A stretch of 64,000 nucleotides of DNA from Pseudomonas sp. PB120 (GCF_009761815.1 NZ_RWIN01000080.1:1-64000); one strand, 5' to 3'. Shown: positions 51,142 through 60,101, counted from the first letter of the stretch. Translations and numbers: made by a program. Notes: generated by a model not told the origin, from the sequence alone.

Positions 51142-52452
51142 TCAAGCACTGACCGGGGTTTTAAGGGCGACCGGGGCGACTTCGGCCTCGCGCTGCGCCG
51201 CATCGTGGTAATCGAGGTAAGAGCGCTGGATGGCGATGTGATCCGCCACGTATTTGGCGTCGTGCCAGACACCCCAGATGAACGAAGACCCGCGACGGGA
51301 CTGCCAGGGCAACCCGAGGAAATACACCCCCGGCTCGCTCGACACACCGCGCTGGTGCTGCGGCTTGCCCTTGTCGTCAAAGGCGTTCACCTGCAGCCAG
51401 CTGTAATCCGTGGCAAAACCGGTGGCCCAGATGATCGACGTCACGCCGGCCTTGGCCAGGTCCAGTTCCAGAATCGGGTTGGTCACGCACTCCGGATCGG
51501 CGAAGGTGTGGCGGGCTTCCGGTTCTTCCGGCAGGTCCAGGCCATTGCGTTCGATGTAGGCATCGGCGGCATTCAGCAGCGCCAGGTAATTCTCGTCGCC
51601 CCGCGCCAGGTTCTCGGCCAGGTTGGGCTGGAACGTCGCCACGCTGCCGTTGAACGCCTGGGTCAGGCCGACCAGCGTCATGCCGCGATGAGCCAGCCCA
51701 CGGAAGTCCACCGTGCGGCCGCCATGCGCACCGCTCACCGCGATGGTGACGTGCTCGCGCCCTGGTTTCATCGCCGCTTGATCCCACTCGCCGAGCACGC
51801 CCAGCCACCAGCAGAAATCACGGTTGCGATAAGCGCGAGGCGGGCGGTCGTGGGCGCCGACGGAGAGGTAGACCTTCTTGCCCGCCCGCTGCAATTCGTC
51901 CGCAATCTGCACGCCGGACGAACCGGCGCCCACCACCAGCACCGCGCCTTCGGGCAGTTGCGCCGGGTTGCGATAGTCGGCGGAGTGGATCTGCAGAAAC
52001 GCTTGGTTTTGCGGTGCAATCGGCGGGATGACCGGACGCTGGAAAGGCCCGGTGGCCGCCACCACGCGATTGGCTTCGATCACGCCTTCAGAAGTTTCAA
52101 CGGTGAAGCCGGGGCGTCCGACGTTGCGCTCGACTTTCAGTACATCCACGCCGGTGCGGATCGGCGCGTTGAATTTTTTGGCATAGGCTTCGAAGTAATC
52201 TGCGACACGCTCTTTCGGGGCAAACTCGTCGGGGCCGAGGTCGTCAAAATCCAGGCCGGGAAAGCGGTCGTGCCAGGCCGGGCCATTGGCAACCAGCGAA
52301 TCCCAACGCCCGGTGCGCCAGCGCTCTGCAACACGGTTGCGCTCCAGCACCAGGTGCGGCACGCCGAGTTTGCTCAGGTGTTCACTCATGGCCACGCCAG
52401 CCTGACCGGCGCCAACAATCAGCGTATCTGTTTTTATTTTTTCAGTGGTCAT
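51142..52452 (-). CDS. Flavin-containing monooxygenase
   Basis: 436 residues. The FAD motif is VGAGQAGVAMSEHL and the NADP motif is VGAGSSGVQIADEL. The flavoprotein monooxygenase-like ATGPFQRP and the C-terminal ATGFATDY are present. It should hydroxylate or oxidise a small organic molecule with NADPH and O2. It is the first gene of the minus-strand group followed by RidA-like, DUF1028, M20 hydrolase and NCS1 permease genes. This resembles a degradation pathway in which the monooxygenase opens or marks the substrate. The exact substrate is unknown. Confidence 0.92.
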   Translation of the reverse strand: MTTEKIKTDTLIVGAGQAGVAMSEHLSKLGVPHLVLERNRVAERWRTGRWDSLVANGPAWHDRFPGLDFDDLGPDEFAPKERVADYFEAYAKKFNAPIRTGVDVLKVERNVGRPGFTVETSEGVIEANRVVAATGPFQRPVIPPIAPQNQAFLQIHSADYRNPAQLPEGAVLVVGAGSSGVQIADELQRAGKKVYLSVGAHDRPPRAYRNRDFCWWLGVLGEWDQAAMKPGREHVTIAVSGAHGGRTVDFRGLAHRGMTLVGLTQAFNGSVATFQPNLAENLARGDENYLALLNAADAYIERNGLDLPEEPEARHTFADPECVTNPILELDLAKAGVTSIIWATGFATDYSWLQVNAFDDKGKPQHQRGVSSEPGVYFLGLPWQSRRGSSFIWGVWHDAKYVADHIAIQRSYLDYHDAAQREAEVAPVALKTPVSA

Positions 52453-52644
52453 CTCAATACCCTTCGACGTTGGAGTCAGGTCGCGTACGGCCTGCCATTT
52501 CTTGGGCTCAAGACTAGGGATGACCCTGGTATCGGTAAAATATTATTAAGCTGGCATTTGAGTATAAATAACTGATGCAGAGCGTTTGATTCAGCAGGGC
52601 TGTAAACTGGCCGCCTTCTTAATCACCTCGAACAAGAGATCCCC

Positions 52645-53025
52645 ATGGCCAACCAAGACATCACCTTCACCCCCGATCCGGATGCGGATTCGATTTCTTC
52701 CGACGTCGCCGGTTTCGGCGGCATGCTGGTCTCGACCCAGATCCCGACCCGCGCCGACGGGAGCCTGGAACTGGGCGACATCACCCTGCAAAGCGAATGC
52801 ACCTTGCAGGCATTGAAGGTTGCACTGGAACGCGCGGGCAGCTCCATGGACCGCGTCCTGCACCTGACCATCTACCTCACCGACATGGCCGATCGTGCCG
52901 CGTTCAACGAGGTCTACAAGCGCTTCTTCGCCAAACCATGGCCGGTTCGCGCGGCGGTGGGCGTCGCTGCGTTGGCGGTGGAAGGCATGCGCGTGGAAGT
53001 GACGGCGATGGCCGCCAAGGCCTGA
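52645..53025 (+). CDS. RidA-family imine deaminase-like protein
   Basis: 126 residues of the RidA family. It keeps the Arg in the PVRAAVGVAAL region, so an enamine/imine deaminase activity is possible. Blocks are FGGMLVSTQIPTRADG and LHLTIYLTDMADRAAFNEVY. It is divergent from the flavin monooxygenase gene and convergent with the LuxR gene. In clusters like this RidA removes reactive imines formed during amine breakdown. The ATG at 52645 has GAGA upstream. The two RidA-like proteins of this window are clearly different paralogues. Confidence 0.92.
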   Translation: MANQDITFTPDPDADSISSDVAGFGGMLVSTQIPTRADGSLELGDITLQSECTLQALKVALERAGSSMDRVLHLTIYLTDMADRAAFNEVYKRFFAKPWPVRAAVGVAALAVEGMRVEVTAMAAKA

Positions 53026-53038
53026 ACGTGCAGCCCGG

Positions 53039-53830
53039 TCATCGATCAGCCTGAGCGTTGAAAAAGAGTGAGAACAACTCTTGCGGTGATTTGATGTTCA
53101 GCTTTGTGTAGATATGCCGGCGATGGACTTTCACCGTCTCGGCTGAAATGGCCAGTTTGCCGGCGACTTCCTTGTTGGAACAGCCGCTGAGAATCAACCG
53201 GATCACGTCCAGTTCCCGGGCGGTCAGCGGTGTTCCCAGGCGTTCCACCGCACGTTCCAGATCACCGCGCCAGGCGGGTGTTTGCACAGGCAACGGCTGC
53301 GTTGCCGTGTCCTCGAAGAACAGGCGCTGCCGCATCAAGCCCAAGACCCAGGGCCGGGCCAGCTCCAGCAGTGAAATCTGCTCCGGCGTAAATCGCGTCT
53401 TGCGGCCCAGCGACAGGCACAGCGTGCGCGCGTCATCCAGTTTGACGTTGAACTGGACTTCATCTTCCACCACGTTGTGGGTGAAATAACGCTGGTAATA
53501 CTCGGTCTGGGTGAAGCGCTCGGGGGCGACATCCGCCAATCTAAACAGGCCGCTCTGCGGGTTTTCGCGGTTGGCGATGTAGAACGGGTCCAGCGCATAC
53601 AAGCCGTTGATGTAGTCATGGAACAGCGGATCGGGCCCATCGCCCTCGTACGGGCATTCGGCGAAGACGTGTGGCCGACCTTCGCTGAACAGCAGCGCCA
53701 CCCAGCTGTCGAGCGGCATGTAGTCATCCAGCATTCGACTCAATACACGCCAGAACCCCGGTTGATCCAACTGCTCGACCAACTGGCCGACCGATCGGTG
53801 CCAGGCCATCTCCTGAAGGGTTACTGCCAT
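53039..53830 (-). CDS. LuxR-type transcriptional regulator without known sensor domain
   Basis: 263 residues. The C-terminal GerE helix-turn-helix is clear: LTARELDVIRLILSGCSNKE followed by VAGKLAISAETVKVHRRHIY. The N-terminal part (about 190 residues) lacks receiver, PAS or clear autoinducer-binding motifs, so the signal is unknown. It is divergent from the nitrilase gene at 53956 and convergent with the RidA gene; it likely controls the nitrilase and the following binding-protein gene. No luxI-like gene is present in the window. The DNA between 53831 and 53955 must contain both promoters. Confidence 0.92.
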   Translation of the reverse strand: MAVTLQEMAWHRSVGQLVEQLDQPGFWRVLSRMLDDYMPLDSWVALLFSEGRPHVFAECPYEGDGPDPLFHDYINGLYALDPFYIANRENPQSGLFRLADVAPERFTQTEYYQRYFTHNVVEDEVQFNVKLDDARTLCLSLGRKTRFTPEQISLLELARPWVLGLMRQRLFFEDTATQPLPVQTPAWRGDLERAVERLGTPLTARELDVIRLILSGCSNKEVAGKLAISAETVKVHRRHIYTKLNIKSPQELFSLFFNAQADR

Positions 53831-53955
53831 TTCTACCCCCTGGGGTTACTCACTCGACGTGATAGGAATTTTTTACACGACACGCATACTTGCTTGGCCT
53901 TTTGCAAAAGTCATCTGTTTCCTGGCCGGGACACTACTTACAACAAGGTCTGACA

Positions 53956-54768
53956 ATGAAACTTGAACTCGTACAGATGGCGGGTCGCGATGGCGATGTC
54001 GCTTACAACCTGCAACGCACACTGGACGCCATTGCCGACTGTGGGCCCGGCACCGATATCGTGATGTTCCCCGAGTCGCACATCACCGGTTTTCTCAACC
54101 ACGACAACATTGCCCGGCTGGCCGAGCCGCTGCAGGGGCCCAGCGTGCAGGCGATCAGCCGCGCCGCTCGTGAGCGCGATGTTGCGGTCGTCATTGGTTT
54201 GATCGAGAGCGATGGCGGGCAGTTCTACAACACCCTGTTGCTGATCACCCCCGAAGGTGTTGCCCTGAGTTATCGCAAGACGCACCTGTGGGTGTCCGAG
54301 CCGGGCCTGGTGTTGCCGGGTGATCGCTACGCCACCGTGCAATGGCGAGGTGTGCGCATCGGGCTGCTGATTTGCTACGACATTGAGTTCCCGGAAAGCG
54401 CCCGGGCGCTGGCGGCGCTGGGCGCAGAACTGATCCTGATCAGCGACGGCAACATGGAACCTTACGGCCACTTGCACCATACGGCGGTGGCAGCCAGGGC
54501 TCAGGAAAACCAGGTGTTCGCCGCCATGGTGAATCGGGTCGGCGAGGGCGATGGCGAAACCTACGCCGGGGGCAGCACCGTGGTGGACCCCTTTGGCAGG
54601 CGACTGTTTGAAGCCGGCTCGCAGGAATGTCGCCATGTCGTTGAGCTGGATATGACCCGGATCGCGCCGGCACGAGCGCTTTATGACTATCGCGTGGACA
54701 AGCGTTTCACGCTGCCGGGGGCGCTCATCGAACACCCTGATGGCCGTCGTGAATTACTGATTCCCTGA
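53956..54768 (+). CDS. Nitrilase-superfamily carbon-nitrogen hydrolase
   Basis: 270 residues. The Glu-Lys-Cys triad is intact: Glu in FPESHITG, Lys in SYRKTHLW and Cys in LLICYDIEFPES. Members hydrolyse amides, nitriles or N-carbamoyl compounds, releasing ammonia. It lies directly upstream of a PotF-like binding protein, so the two may belong to one amide/amine scavenging unit. The start at 53956 has AAGG nearby. No signal peptide is visible, so the enzyme is cytoplasmic. It is preceded by the divergent LuxR gene. Confidence 0.92.
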   Translation: MKLELVQMAGRDGDVAYNLQRTLDAIADCGPGTDIVMFPESHITGFLNHDNIARLAEPLQGPSVQAISRAARERDVAVVIGLIESDGGQFYNTLLLITPEGVALSYRKTHLWVSEPGLVLPGDRYATVQWRGVRIGLLICYDIEFPESARALAALGAELILISDGNMEPYGHLHHTAVAARAQENQVFAAMVNRVGEGDGETYAGGSTVVDPFGRRLFEAGSQECRHVVELDMTRIAPARALYDYRVDKRFTLPGALIEHPDGRRELLIP

Positions 54769-54857
54769 TCGGCGGACTGCGTTCCGAGACTCATCCATAA
54801 GAACAATACGGTTGCTGATTCAGCCCTTTTGCACGGCCGGTCAGCCAGGAGCTCCCT

Positions 54858-55958
54858 ATGCGATTCAAGCGTTTGATGCACGTTGGTGTTTATTTACTGT
54901 TGGGCCTTGGCGTGGGCACCAGTTGGGCGGAAAGCCCCAGCGTGCGCCTCTACAACTGGTATGACTTCATTGCGCCCGAGGCGCCGAAAGAGTTCCAGAG
55001 TGAAACCGGCATCTCCATGGTGCTCGATACGTTTGACAACTCCGAGGTCATGCAAAGCAAGTTGATGGTCGGCCACACGGGGTATGACGTGGCCGTCGTG
55101 ACGTCCGACGTGCTGCCCAACCTGATCAAGGCTGGTGTGCTTCAGGAGCTGGATCGCGGGCAACTGGGCAACTGGTCCAATCTTGATCCGGAAGTGCTCG
55201 CCAAGATGGGGGTCAACGATCCCGACAATCGCTACGCGGTGCCGTACATGTGGGGCACCACGGGCATCGGTTATGACGTGGACAAGGTCGCCCAGGTCAT
55301 GGGGGCGGACGCGCCGGTGAATTCATGGGACCTGATCTTCAAGGAAGAGAACATCGCCAAACTCAGCCAGTGCGGCGTCGCAATGCTCGATTCACCCGGC
55401 GAAATCATCCCGATTGCCCTGCATTACCTCGGCCTGCCGCCCGACAGCCAAAACCCGGATGACTATCGCAAGGCGGAAGCGCTGCTGCTCAAAATCCGTC
55501 CGTACATCACGTATTTCGATTCCTCCAAGTTCATCACCGACCTGGCCAACGGCAATATCTGCGCGGTGGTGGCCTGGGCTGGCGGTGTCTTCGACGCGAA
55601 GGTGAATGCCGAACGTGCGCATAACGGGCGCAAGCTGGCCTACAACATCCCGCACGAGGGTTCGTCGGTGTGGGTGGAAAGCCTGGTGTTGCTCAAGGAC
55701 GCTCCGCATCCGCAGCAGGGCCTGAGTTTCATCAACTACATGATGCGCCCCGAGGTCATCGCCAAAAGCTCCAACTACCTGGGTTACCCCAACGGCAACA
55801 AAGCCGCGACGCCGTATGTTGATCAGTCGCTGCGAGAAAATCCTGGCGCCTATCCGTCGACCGCCACCATGGCCACGCTGTTTCCCGGGCAGCCGTTGCC
55901 GCTCAAGACCGAACGTATACGCACGCGGGTCTGGAGCAAGGTGAAAAGCGGCGTTTGA
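54858..55958 (+). CDS. Polyamine-type ABC transporter periplasmic binding protein (second copy)
   Basis: 366 residues with a signal peptide (MRFKRLMHVGVYLLLGLGVG, cleavage near SWA-ES). The mature part matches PotF/PotD binding proteins: VRLYNWYDFIAPEAPKEF, YDVAVVTSDVLPNLI and NYLGYPNGNKAATPYV. No permease or ATPase genes follow, so it must work with PotGHI or another transporter. It lies 89 nt after the nitrilase gene and is followed by a REPIN and an MFS gene. It is clearly a paralogue of the potF at 34239. The ligand may be a different amine. Confidence 0.92.
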   Translation: MRFKRLMHVGVYLLLGLGVGTSWAESPSVRLYNWYDFIAPEAPKEFQSETGISMVLDTFDNSEVMQSKLMVGHTGYDVAVVTSDVLPNLIKAGVLQELDRGQLGNWSNLDPEVLAKMGVNDPDNRYAVPYMWGTTGIGYDVDKVAQVMGADAPVNSWDLIFKEENIAKLSQCGVAMLDSPGEIIPIALHYLGLPPDSQNPDDYRKAEALLLKIRPYITYFDSSKFITDLANGNICAVVAWAGGVFDAKVNAERAHNGRKLAYNIPHEGSSVWVESLVLLKDAPHPQQGLSFINYMMRPEVIAKSSNYLGYPNGNKAATPYVDQSLRENPGAYPSTATMATLFPGQPLPLKTERIRTRVWSKVKSGV

Positions 55959-56032
55959 AATGCGGTTGATGGCGCAATCCTGCGCCGAAACCCCGTGTTC
56001 ACTTAAGCGGGTTTTTCAAGCAAACCCCCCAT

Positions 56033-56137
56033 TGTGGCGAGGGAGCTTGCTCCCGCTGGACTGCGCAGCAGGCCCCATCTTTTGAGGGAAAAGGGGGCCG
56101 CTTCGCGACCCAGCGGGAGCAAGCTCCCTCGCCACAG
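56033..56137. repeat. REPIN, GTGGCGAGGGAGCTTGCTCC class
   Basis: Left core GTGGCGAGGGAGCTTGCTCC at 56034 and a right inverted copy GGGAGCAAGCTCCCTCGCCACA ending at 56137. The 55959-56261 gap holds this repeat and no gene. Confidence 0.9.
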
Positions 56138-56261
56138 AGATTTCGAAGGCTTCCAGATTTGCTTAGCTCAACGGCATTGCGCCGAATGAACCGGGCTTTT
56201 CAGTTGTCCGTCTGTATCAAAATGATTCATTCTTGGGCGGCCCTCATTGAAGCCCGAAACG

Positions 56262-57479
56262 ATGACTGCCCTGAACGAAGACATTGCCTTAACCGAGTCG
56301 CCAACTGCCGATACGTCCGTGCGTCGACGAACGTTATGGGCGGCGTGCAGTGCGCACGCCGTGCACGACGGCCTCACCGATGTCATCTATGTGCTGTTAC
56401 CGATCTGGCAGCTGCAATTCGGCCTCAGCCTCGCGCAAGTCGGGCTGCTGCGCGGCGCCTATTCGGGGACGATGGCCTCCTTTCAACTATTGGCGAGCCG
56501 CGCGGCCAAACGCTGGGGACGCACGCGCCTGTTGGTGGGCGGCACGGCGCTGGCCGGTCTGGCTTACCTGTGTGTGGGCCTGGCCGACGGGCTGCCGCTG
56601 CTGCTGTTGGCGTTGATGCTCGGCGGATTGGGCGCCAGCACCCAGCACCCGTTGGCGTCGTCGATGGTCAGCGATACCTATGAAGCGGGCGGCGGGGTCA
56701 AGGAGGCGCTGTCGCAATACAACTTCTCCGGCGACATCGGCAAGATGCTGATACCGGCGTTGGTCGGCGTATTGCTGACCGTCGTCACCTGGCGCACCAG
56801 CGTCACGCTGATGGGTGTGCTGGGGCTGGTGGCGGCAGGCATGCTGTGGTGGTTGATCTCATCGAGCCGTGCCACGGCCGTCAGGTTGAAGACAGCCGCC
56901 AGGGCGCCCGCCGGCCAGGGTTCTGTCAGCGGTCTGCGCGCGCTGTTGCTGACCGGCATCGTCGACAGCGCGGTGCGGATGGGCTTTCTGACCTTCCTGC
57001 CCTTTGTGTTGACGAGCAAAGGCGCCGGCACGGCGGGGATCGGACTCGCGTTGGCGCTGTTGTTCGTCGGCGGGGCTTTCGGCAAGTTGCTTTGCGGTTA
57101 CCTGGGCGCACGTTTCGGCATGATGAAAACGGTGTGGCTGACGGAGTCCATGACCGCGCTGCTGATCATTCTCGCCCTGTATTTACCCTTGGCCGGCATG
57201 ATGGTGATGTTGCCGCTGTTGGGACTGGCGCTGAATGGCACATCGTCCGTGCTCTACGGTGTGGTGCCTGAACTGTCGAGCGCAGAAAAACGCGAACACG
57301 CCTTCGCGCTGTTCTACACCGGTACCATCGGTGGCGGCGCGCTGGCCCCCGTGGTGTTTGGACGCTTGGGCGATGTCACTGGAATACCGGTCGCGATGAT
57401 GACGCTGGCAGCCATTCTGTTGCTGACATTGCCGTTGTCCTGGTGCGTGCAGCGAGGGCTGGATCGCGTCCATCGCTGA
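56262..57479 (+). CDS. MFS transporter, fosmidomycin-resistance-like
   Basis: 405 residues with about 12 membrane segments. The N-terminal SAHAVHDGLTDVIYVLLP and the segment LGGLGASTQHPLASSMVSDTY resemble the Fsr subfamily of the major facilitator superfamily. It is an inner-membrane transporter, and the substrate is not known. MTALNEDIAL at 56262 is chosen; an in-frame TTG lies 5 codons upstream. A tRNA gene follows after a 128-nt gap. No regulator is adjacent. Confidence 0.92.
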   Translation: MTALNEDIALTESPTADTSVRRRTLWAACSAHAVHDGLTDVIYVLLPIWQLQFGLSLAQVGLLRGAYSGTMASFQLLASRAAKRWGRTRLLVGGTALAGLAYLCVGLADGLPLLLLALMLGGLGASTQHPLASSMVSDTYEAGGGVKEALSQYNFSGDIGKMLIPALVGVLLTVVTWRTSVTLMGVLGLVAAGMLWWLISSSRATAVRLKTAARAPAGQGSVSGLRALLLTGIVDSAVRMGFLTFLPFVLTSKGAGTAGIGLALALLFVGGAFGKLLCGYLGARFGMMKTVWLTESMTALLIILALYLPLAGMMVMLPLLGLALNGTSSVLYGVVPELSSAEKREHAFALFYTGTIGGGALAPVVFGRLGDVTGIPVAMMTLAAILLLTLPLSWCVQRGLDRVHR

Positions 57480-57607
57480 TGCAAGGCCGGGGTGGTGAAC
57501 GTTATGTCAAGTGGTAATTTATGATAAGTGGCTGTTTTATATGGAAATATATTTTGCAGAAGGGCTTCCCGGATCAAAAGAAAATTGATAAATTTCCGCG
57601 CAGATAC

Positions 57608-57682
57608 AGGGGCGTCGCCAAGCGGTAAGGCAGCAGGTTTTGATCCTGCCATGCGTTGGTTCGAATCCAGCCGCCCCTGCCA
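57608..57682 (+). tRNA. tRNA-Gln (anticodon TTG)
   Basis: 75 nt including the encoded CCA. The acceptor stem pairs AGGGGCG (57608-57614) with CGCCCCT. The anticodon loop is TTTTGAT with anticodon TTG inside the stem GCAGG/CCTGC. The T-arm reads TTGGTTCGAATCCAG, which contains the GTTCGAATC loop. The D-arm contains AAGCGGTAAGGC. It is a normal tRNA-Gln. Confidence 0.97.
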
Positions 57683-57699
57683 TTCTCCTTTTCCCCGCG

Positions 57700-58125
57700 T
57701 TACTTCGTTTTCCAGTGCCCACCCCCCGATTCGCAATCTATCTTTGCCTGACCTAAATGCTCGGCGTCGTAGTAATACGTCGTGGCCTGAGCGTTATCGG
57801 GAATATTGAGCGACGTCGCATTCTTGTCTTTGCTGGTGGAGTGCGGGTTGGCCAGCGACTCTTGCGTCAGGGTCGCGATGCAGGTCGCCTGATAATGGTC
57901 CGCACACGCATCCACTTTTTTCTTGGTGCTGCTCAGCATTTCCTTGCTCTCGTTGCTGCACGACCAATCGATGGAACCCACCGGCATGCCTTCGTACTCA
58001 TAGCAGCTATGGGACTCGACCGCGGGCACGGAAGGGCTTTGCGAGCGGGTCAGCACGTCACAGCCTTCGGCAAAGGCCAGGGCCGGACTCAGGCAGGCGA
58101 TCAGAAGCAGGTATTTGCTGTTCAT
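57700..58125 (-). CDS. Small secreted hypothetical protein
   Basis: 141 residues with a signal peptide (MNSKYLLLIACLSPALAFAE). The mature part is Cys-rich: GCDVL, SHSCYEYEG, WSCSNESK, ACADHYQATC and DCESGGGHW. The disulfide-rich composition fits a periplasmic or secreted protein. I do not recognise the family. It is convergent with the tRNA gene, 17 nt away. The ATG at 58125 has a GAGAGG upstream. It may be stabilised by Dsb proteins. Confidence 0.7.
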   Translation of the reverse strand: MNSKYLLLIACLSPALAFAEGCDVLTRSQSPSVPAVESHSCYEYEGMPVGSIDWSCSNESKEMLSSTKKKVDACADHYQATCIATLTQESLANPHSTSKDKNATSLNIPDNAQATTYYYDAEHLGQAKIDCESGGGHWKTK

Positions 58126-58269
58126 CGGGATGTCCTCTCCAATGGCGCTGCGTTTGATCACACTCAGCGCTGATAGAGATTCGAATGCCCAGGGCGTTCC
58201 GGGGTTCAATTGAAGGGCTCAGTGGTATGCTCGCGTCGCCACATCGCTCTGGCTCAACAAGGACTGAAC

Positions 58270-58848
58270 ATGACAATGACTGTCGACACCCTGCTCAACA
58301 TCGCTATGACCAATCCCGTCAACGCTCAAATTGCCGCGCGCTTGCCGTCACTCGGCCTCAGCCAATGCATGCTCACGGCCGGATGTCTGTTCCAGGCGGT
58401 GTGGAATCATCAGGCGCAGCTGCCACCCGATTGGGGCATCAAGGATTACGACGTTTTCTACTTCGATACGGACCAGTCCTGGGAAGCCGAGAACGAGGTG
58501 ATCGACGCGGCGCGGCACTTGTTCCGTGACCTGAACGTTAATATCGAACTCAAGAATCAGGCCCGCGTGCACCTTTGGTACAGCCAGCGTTTCGGCAGTG
58601 CCTACCCTCAGCTGCAGTCGTCGAAAGACGGGATCGATCGATATTTGATTGCGGGTACGTGCATCGGCCTGGACGTCGAAACCGATGAAGTTTATGCGCC
58701 TTATGGCCTGGAAGACATCGAGCAGGGGATGCTTCGGATCAACCCGATACACCCCCAACCCGACTTGTTTGAACAAAAGGCCAAAAGCTATCAGGCGCGC
58801 TGGCCTTGGCTCAGGATCGTGTACCCGGACGGGGTCGGGTCTGACTAA
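58270..58848 (+). CDS. Nucleotidyltransferase family protein (DUF925-like)
   Basis: 192 residues. It has CMLTAGCLFQAVWN and WGIKDYDVFYFDTDQSWEAE, resembling the nucleotidyltransferase family protein group (DUF925), in which Asp residues in DYDVFYFD would bind metal. The N-terminal frame extension up to 58210 is not coding; the start at 58270 follows AAGGA. It is cytoplasmic. The target molecule is unknown. It is divergent from the secreted protein gene and convergent with the hydrolase gene. Confidence 0.85.
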   Translation: MTMTVDTLLNIAMTNPVNAQIAARLPSLGLSQCMLTAGCLFQAVWNHQAQLPPDWGIKDYDVFYFDTDQSWEAENEVIDAARHLFRDLNVNIELKNQARVHLWYSQRFGSAYPQLQSSKDGIDRYLIAGTCIGLDVETDEVYAPYGLEDIEQGMLRINPIHPQPDLFEQKAKSYQARWPWLRIVYPDGVGSD

Positions 58849-58854
58849 CCGGCA

Positions 58855-59763
58855 TCACTGCGCAATAAAGTCGCGAATAGCCTGGGTGGTCTGCGTCGGC
58901 GCTTCTTCCATCAGCCAGTGACCCGCCCCGGGAATCACCACTTCCGTGACGTTGTCCGCGGCGTTGCGCATCACGATAGCCTCGTTGTTGCCGAAGGACT
59001 TTTCACCCCCGACCGCCAGCACCGGCATCGTCAGCCGCGTTTTCATCGACGCTTCGTTGTCCACCGCGTCCTGGCGAATGCTGCGGAACTGGGCGAAGGC
59101 CGCATGCATGGCGCCAGGGCGGGCGTAGAGTTTGGCGTAATGCTTGCGAGTGGCTTCATCGACCTTCTTCGGGTCGCCGGCGAACTCGTTCCAGAAGCGG
59201 TCCAGGTAGATGCGCTCCCGTCCGGCGACCAGGCGCTCGGCATCCGGGCCGCCAAAGTCGAAGTGCCAGAGCATCGGTGAGCGGACGATGTCGTTCCACG
59301 GCGGAATCCCCGGTACCGGTGCATCCATCACCACCAACCGATCGGTTTGCTGCGGATAACGCGAAGCGTACGCGAAGGCGACCATGGTGCCGATGTCGTG
59401 GCCGATGACCACCGAATGCTCAATACCCAGAGAGGCCAGCACCGCACGGACATCGCCCGCCTGGGTTTTCTTGTCGTAGCCGCCGTCCGGAATCGACGAC
59501 AAACCCATGCCGCGCAGGTCCGGCACCACCACGGTGTGGTCCTTGGCCAGGTCGGCGGCCAGTGGCGCCCACATGTCACCGGTATCGCCGAAACCGTGCA
59601 GCAGCACCACGGCTGGTCCCTTACCGCCGATGCGCACGTGAATTTTCGCGCCGTCGACCGCGATGTCTTTTGTGTGGAACGAGGCGGGGAAGGGTGTCAC
59701 GTCGGCATGGGCCGGGAGGCTCAAGGCAAGCAGTGCGGAAGCGGTCAACAGGGCACGGATCAT
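58855..59763 (-). CDS. Secreted alpha/beta hydrolase, Cif-like epoxide hydrolase
   Basis: 302 residues with a signal peptide (MIRALLTASALLALSLPAHA). The fold elements are VVLLHGFGDTGDMW (oxyanion hole), GHDIGT with the Asp nucleophile typical of epoxide hydrolases, WHFDFGG, and GAGHWLMEEAP with the catalytic His. It resembles CFTR inhibitory factor (Cif) of P. aeruginosa in HDIG, the WHF element and the GHWL-EE end, so the product is probably a secreted epoxide hydrolase. The ATG at 59763 has GGAG upstream. It is convergent with the nucleotidyltransferase gene. Confidence 0.88.
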   Translation of the reverse strand: MIRALLTASALLALSLPAHADVTPFPASFHTKDIAVDGAKIHVRIGGKGPAVVLLHGFGDTGDMWAPLAADLAKDHTVVVPDLRGMGLSSIPDGGYDKKTQAGDVRAVLASLGIEHSVVIGHDIGTMVAFAYASRYPQQTDRLVVMDAPVPGIPPWNDIVRSPMLWHFDFGGPDAERLVAGRERIYLDRFWNEFAGDPKKVDEATRKHYAKLYARPGAMHAAFAQFRSIRQDAVDNEASMKTRLTMPVLAVGGEKSFGNNEAIVMRNAADNVTEVVIPGAGHWLMEEAPTQTTQAIRDFIAQ

Positions 59764-60093
59764 CGGGGTGTCTCCAGAGGGATGGATGGGTGGAGCGTAG
59801 ACCGCATTCCGAAGCGCCCCGCCTGACTTTTCGCTCATTCGGCTCTTTTTCAGTCGCGCTCGCTTTTTGCCTTTTTTCTCTCGCCTGTCGCAAACGCTCC
59901 ACGGCGTGTCGCGTTGGACCAACCGGCCAAAACACGGGTGCGCTTGGCAATAAAGGTTATGAGCGAATGGTCTATCACAAAAGCGACCACCTTCTTTTCT
60001 GTTAGCGACAGCCCTTGTTTAGCCCTCCATTTTTAACCCAGTGAAATCAAACGATTTTTATTAAATTCTCGTGAATATTTAATGTGTTTTCGA

Positions 60094-60101
60094 TGTATAC
60101 A
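60094..60101 (+). promoter_or_regulatory. TGTATACA palindrome upstream of GntR-family gene
   Basis: A perfect 8-nt palindrome, TGTATACA, lies about 100 nt before the regulator gene in an AT-rich stretch. This resembles GntR/FadR operator half-site pairs. It is a candidate site for autoregulation or for the operon that follows. The rest of the 59764-60178 gap shows no gene. Confidence 0.5.

Noticed and set aside
57608..57682. tRNA-Gln as an attachment site of an integrated element
   Set aside because: I saw no second copy of the tRNA 3' end, no integrase and no shift in gene content beside it.
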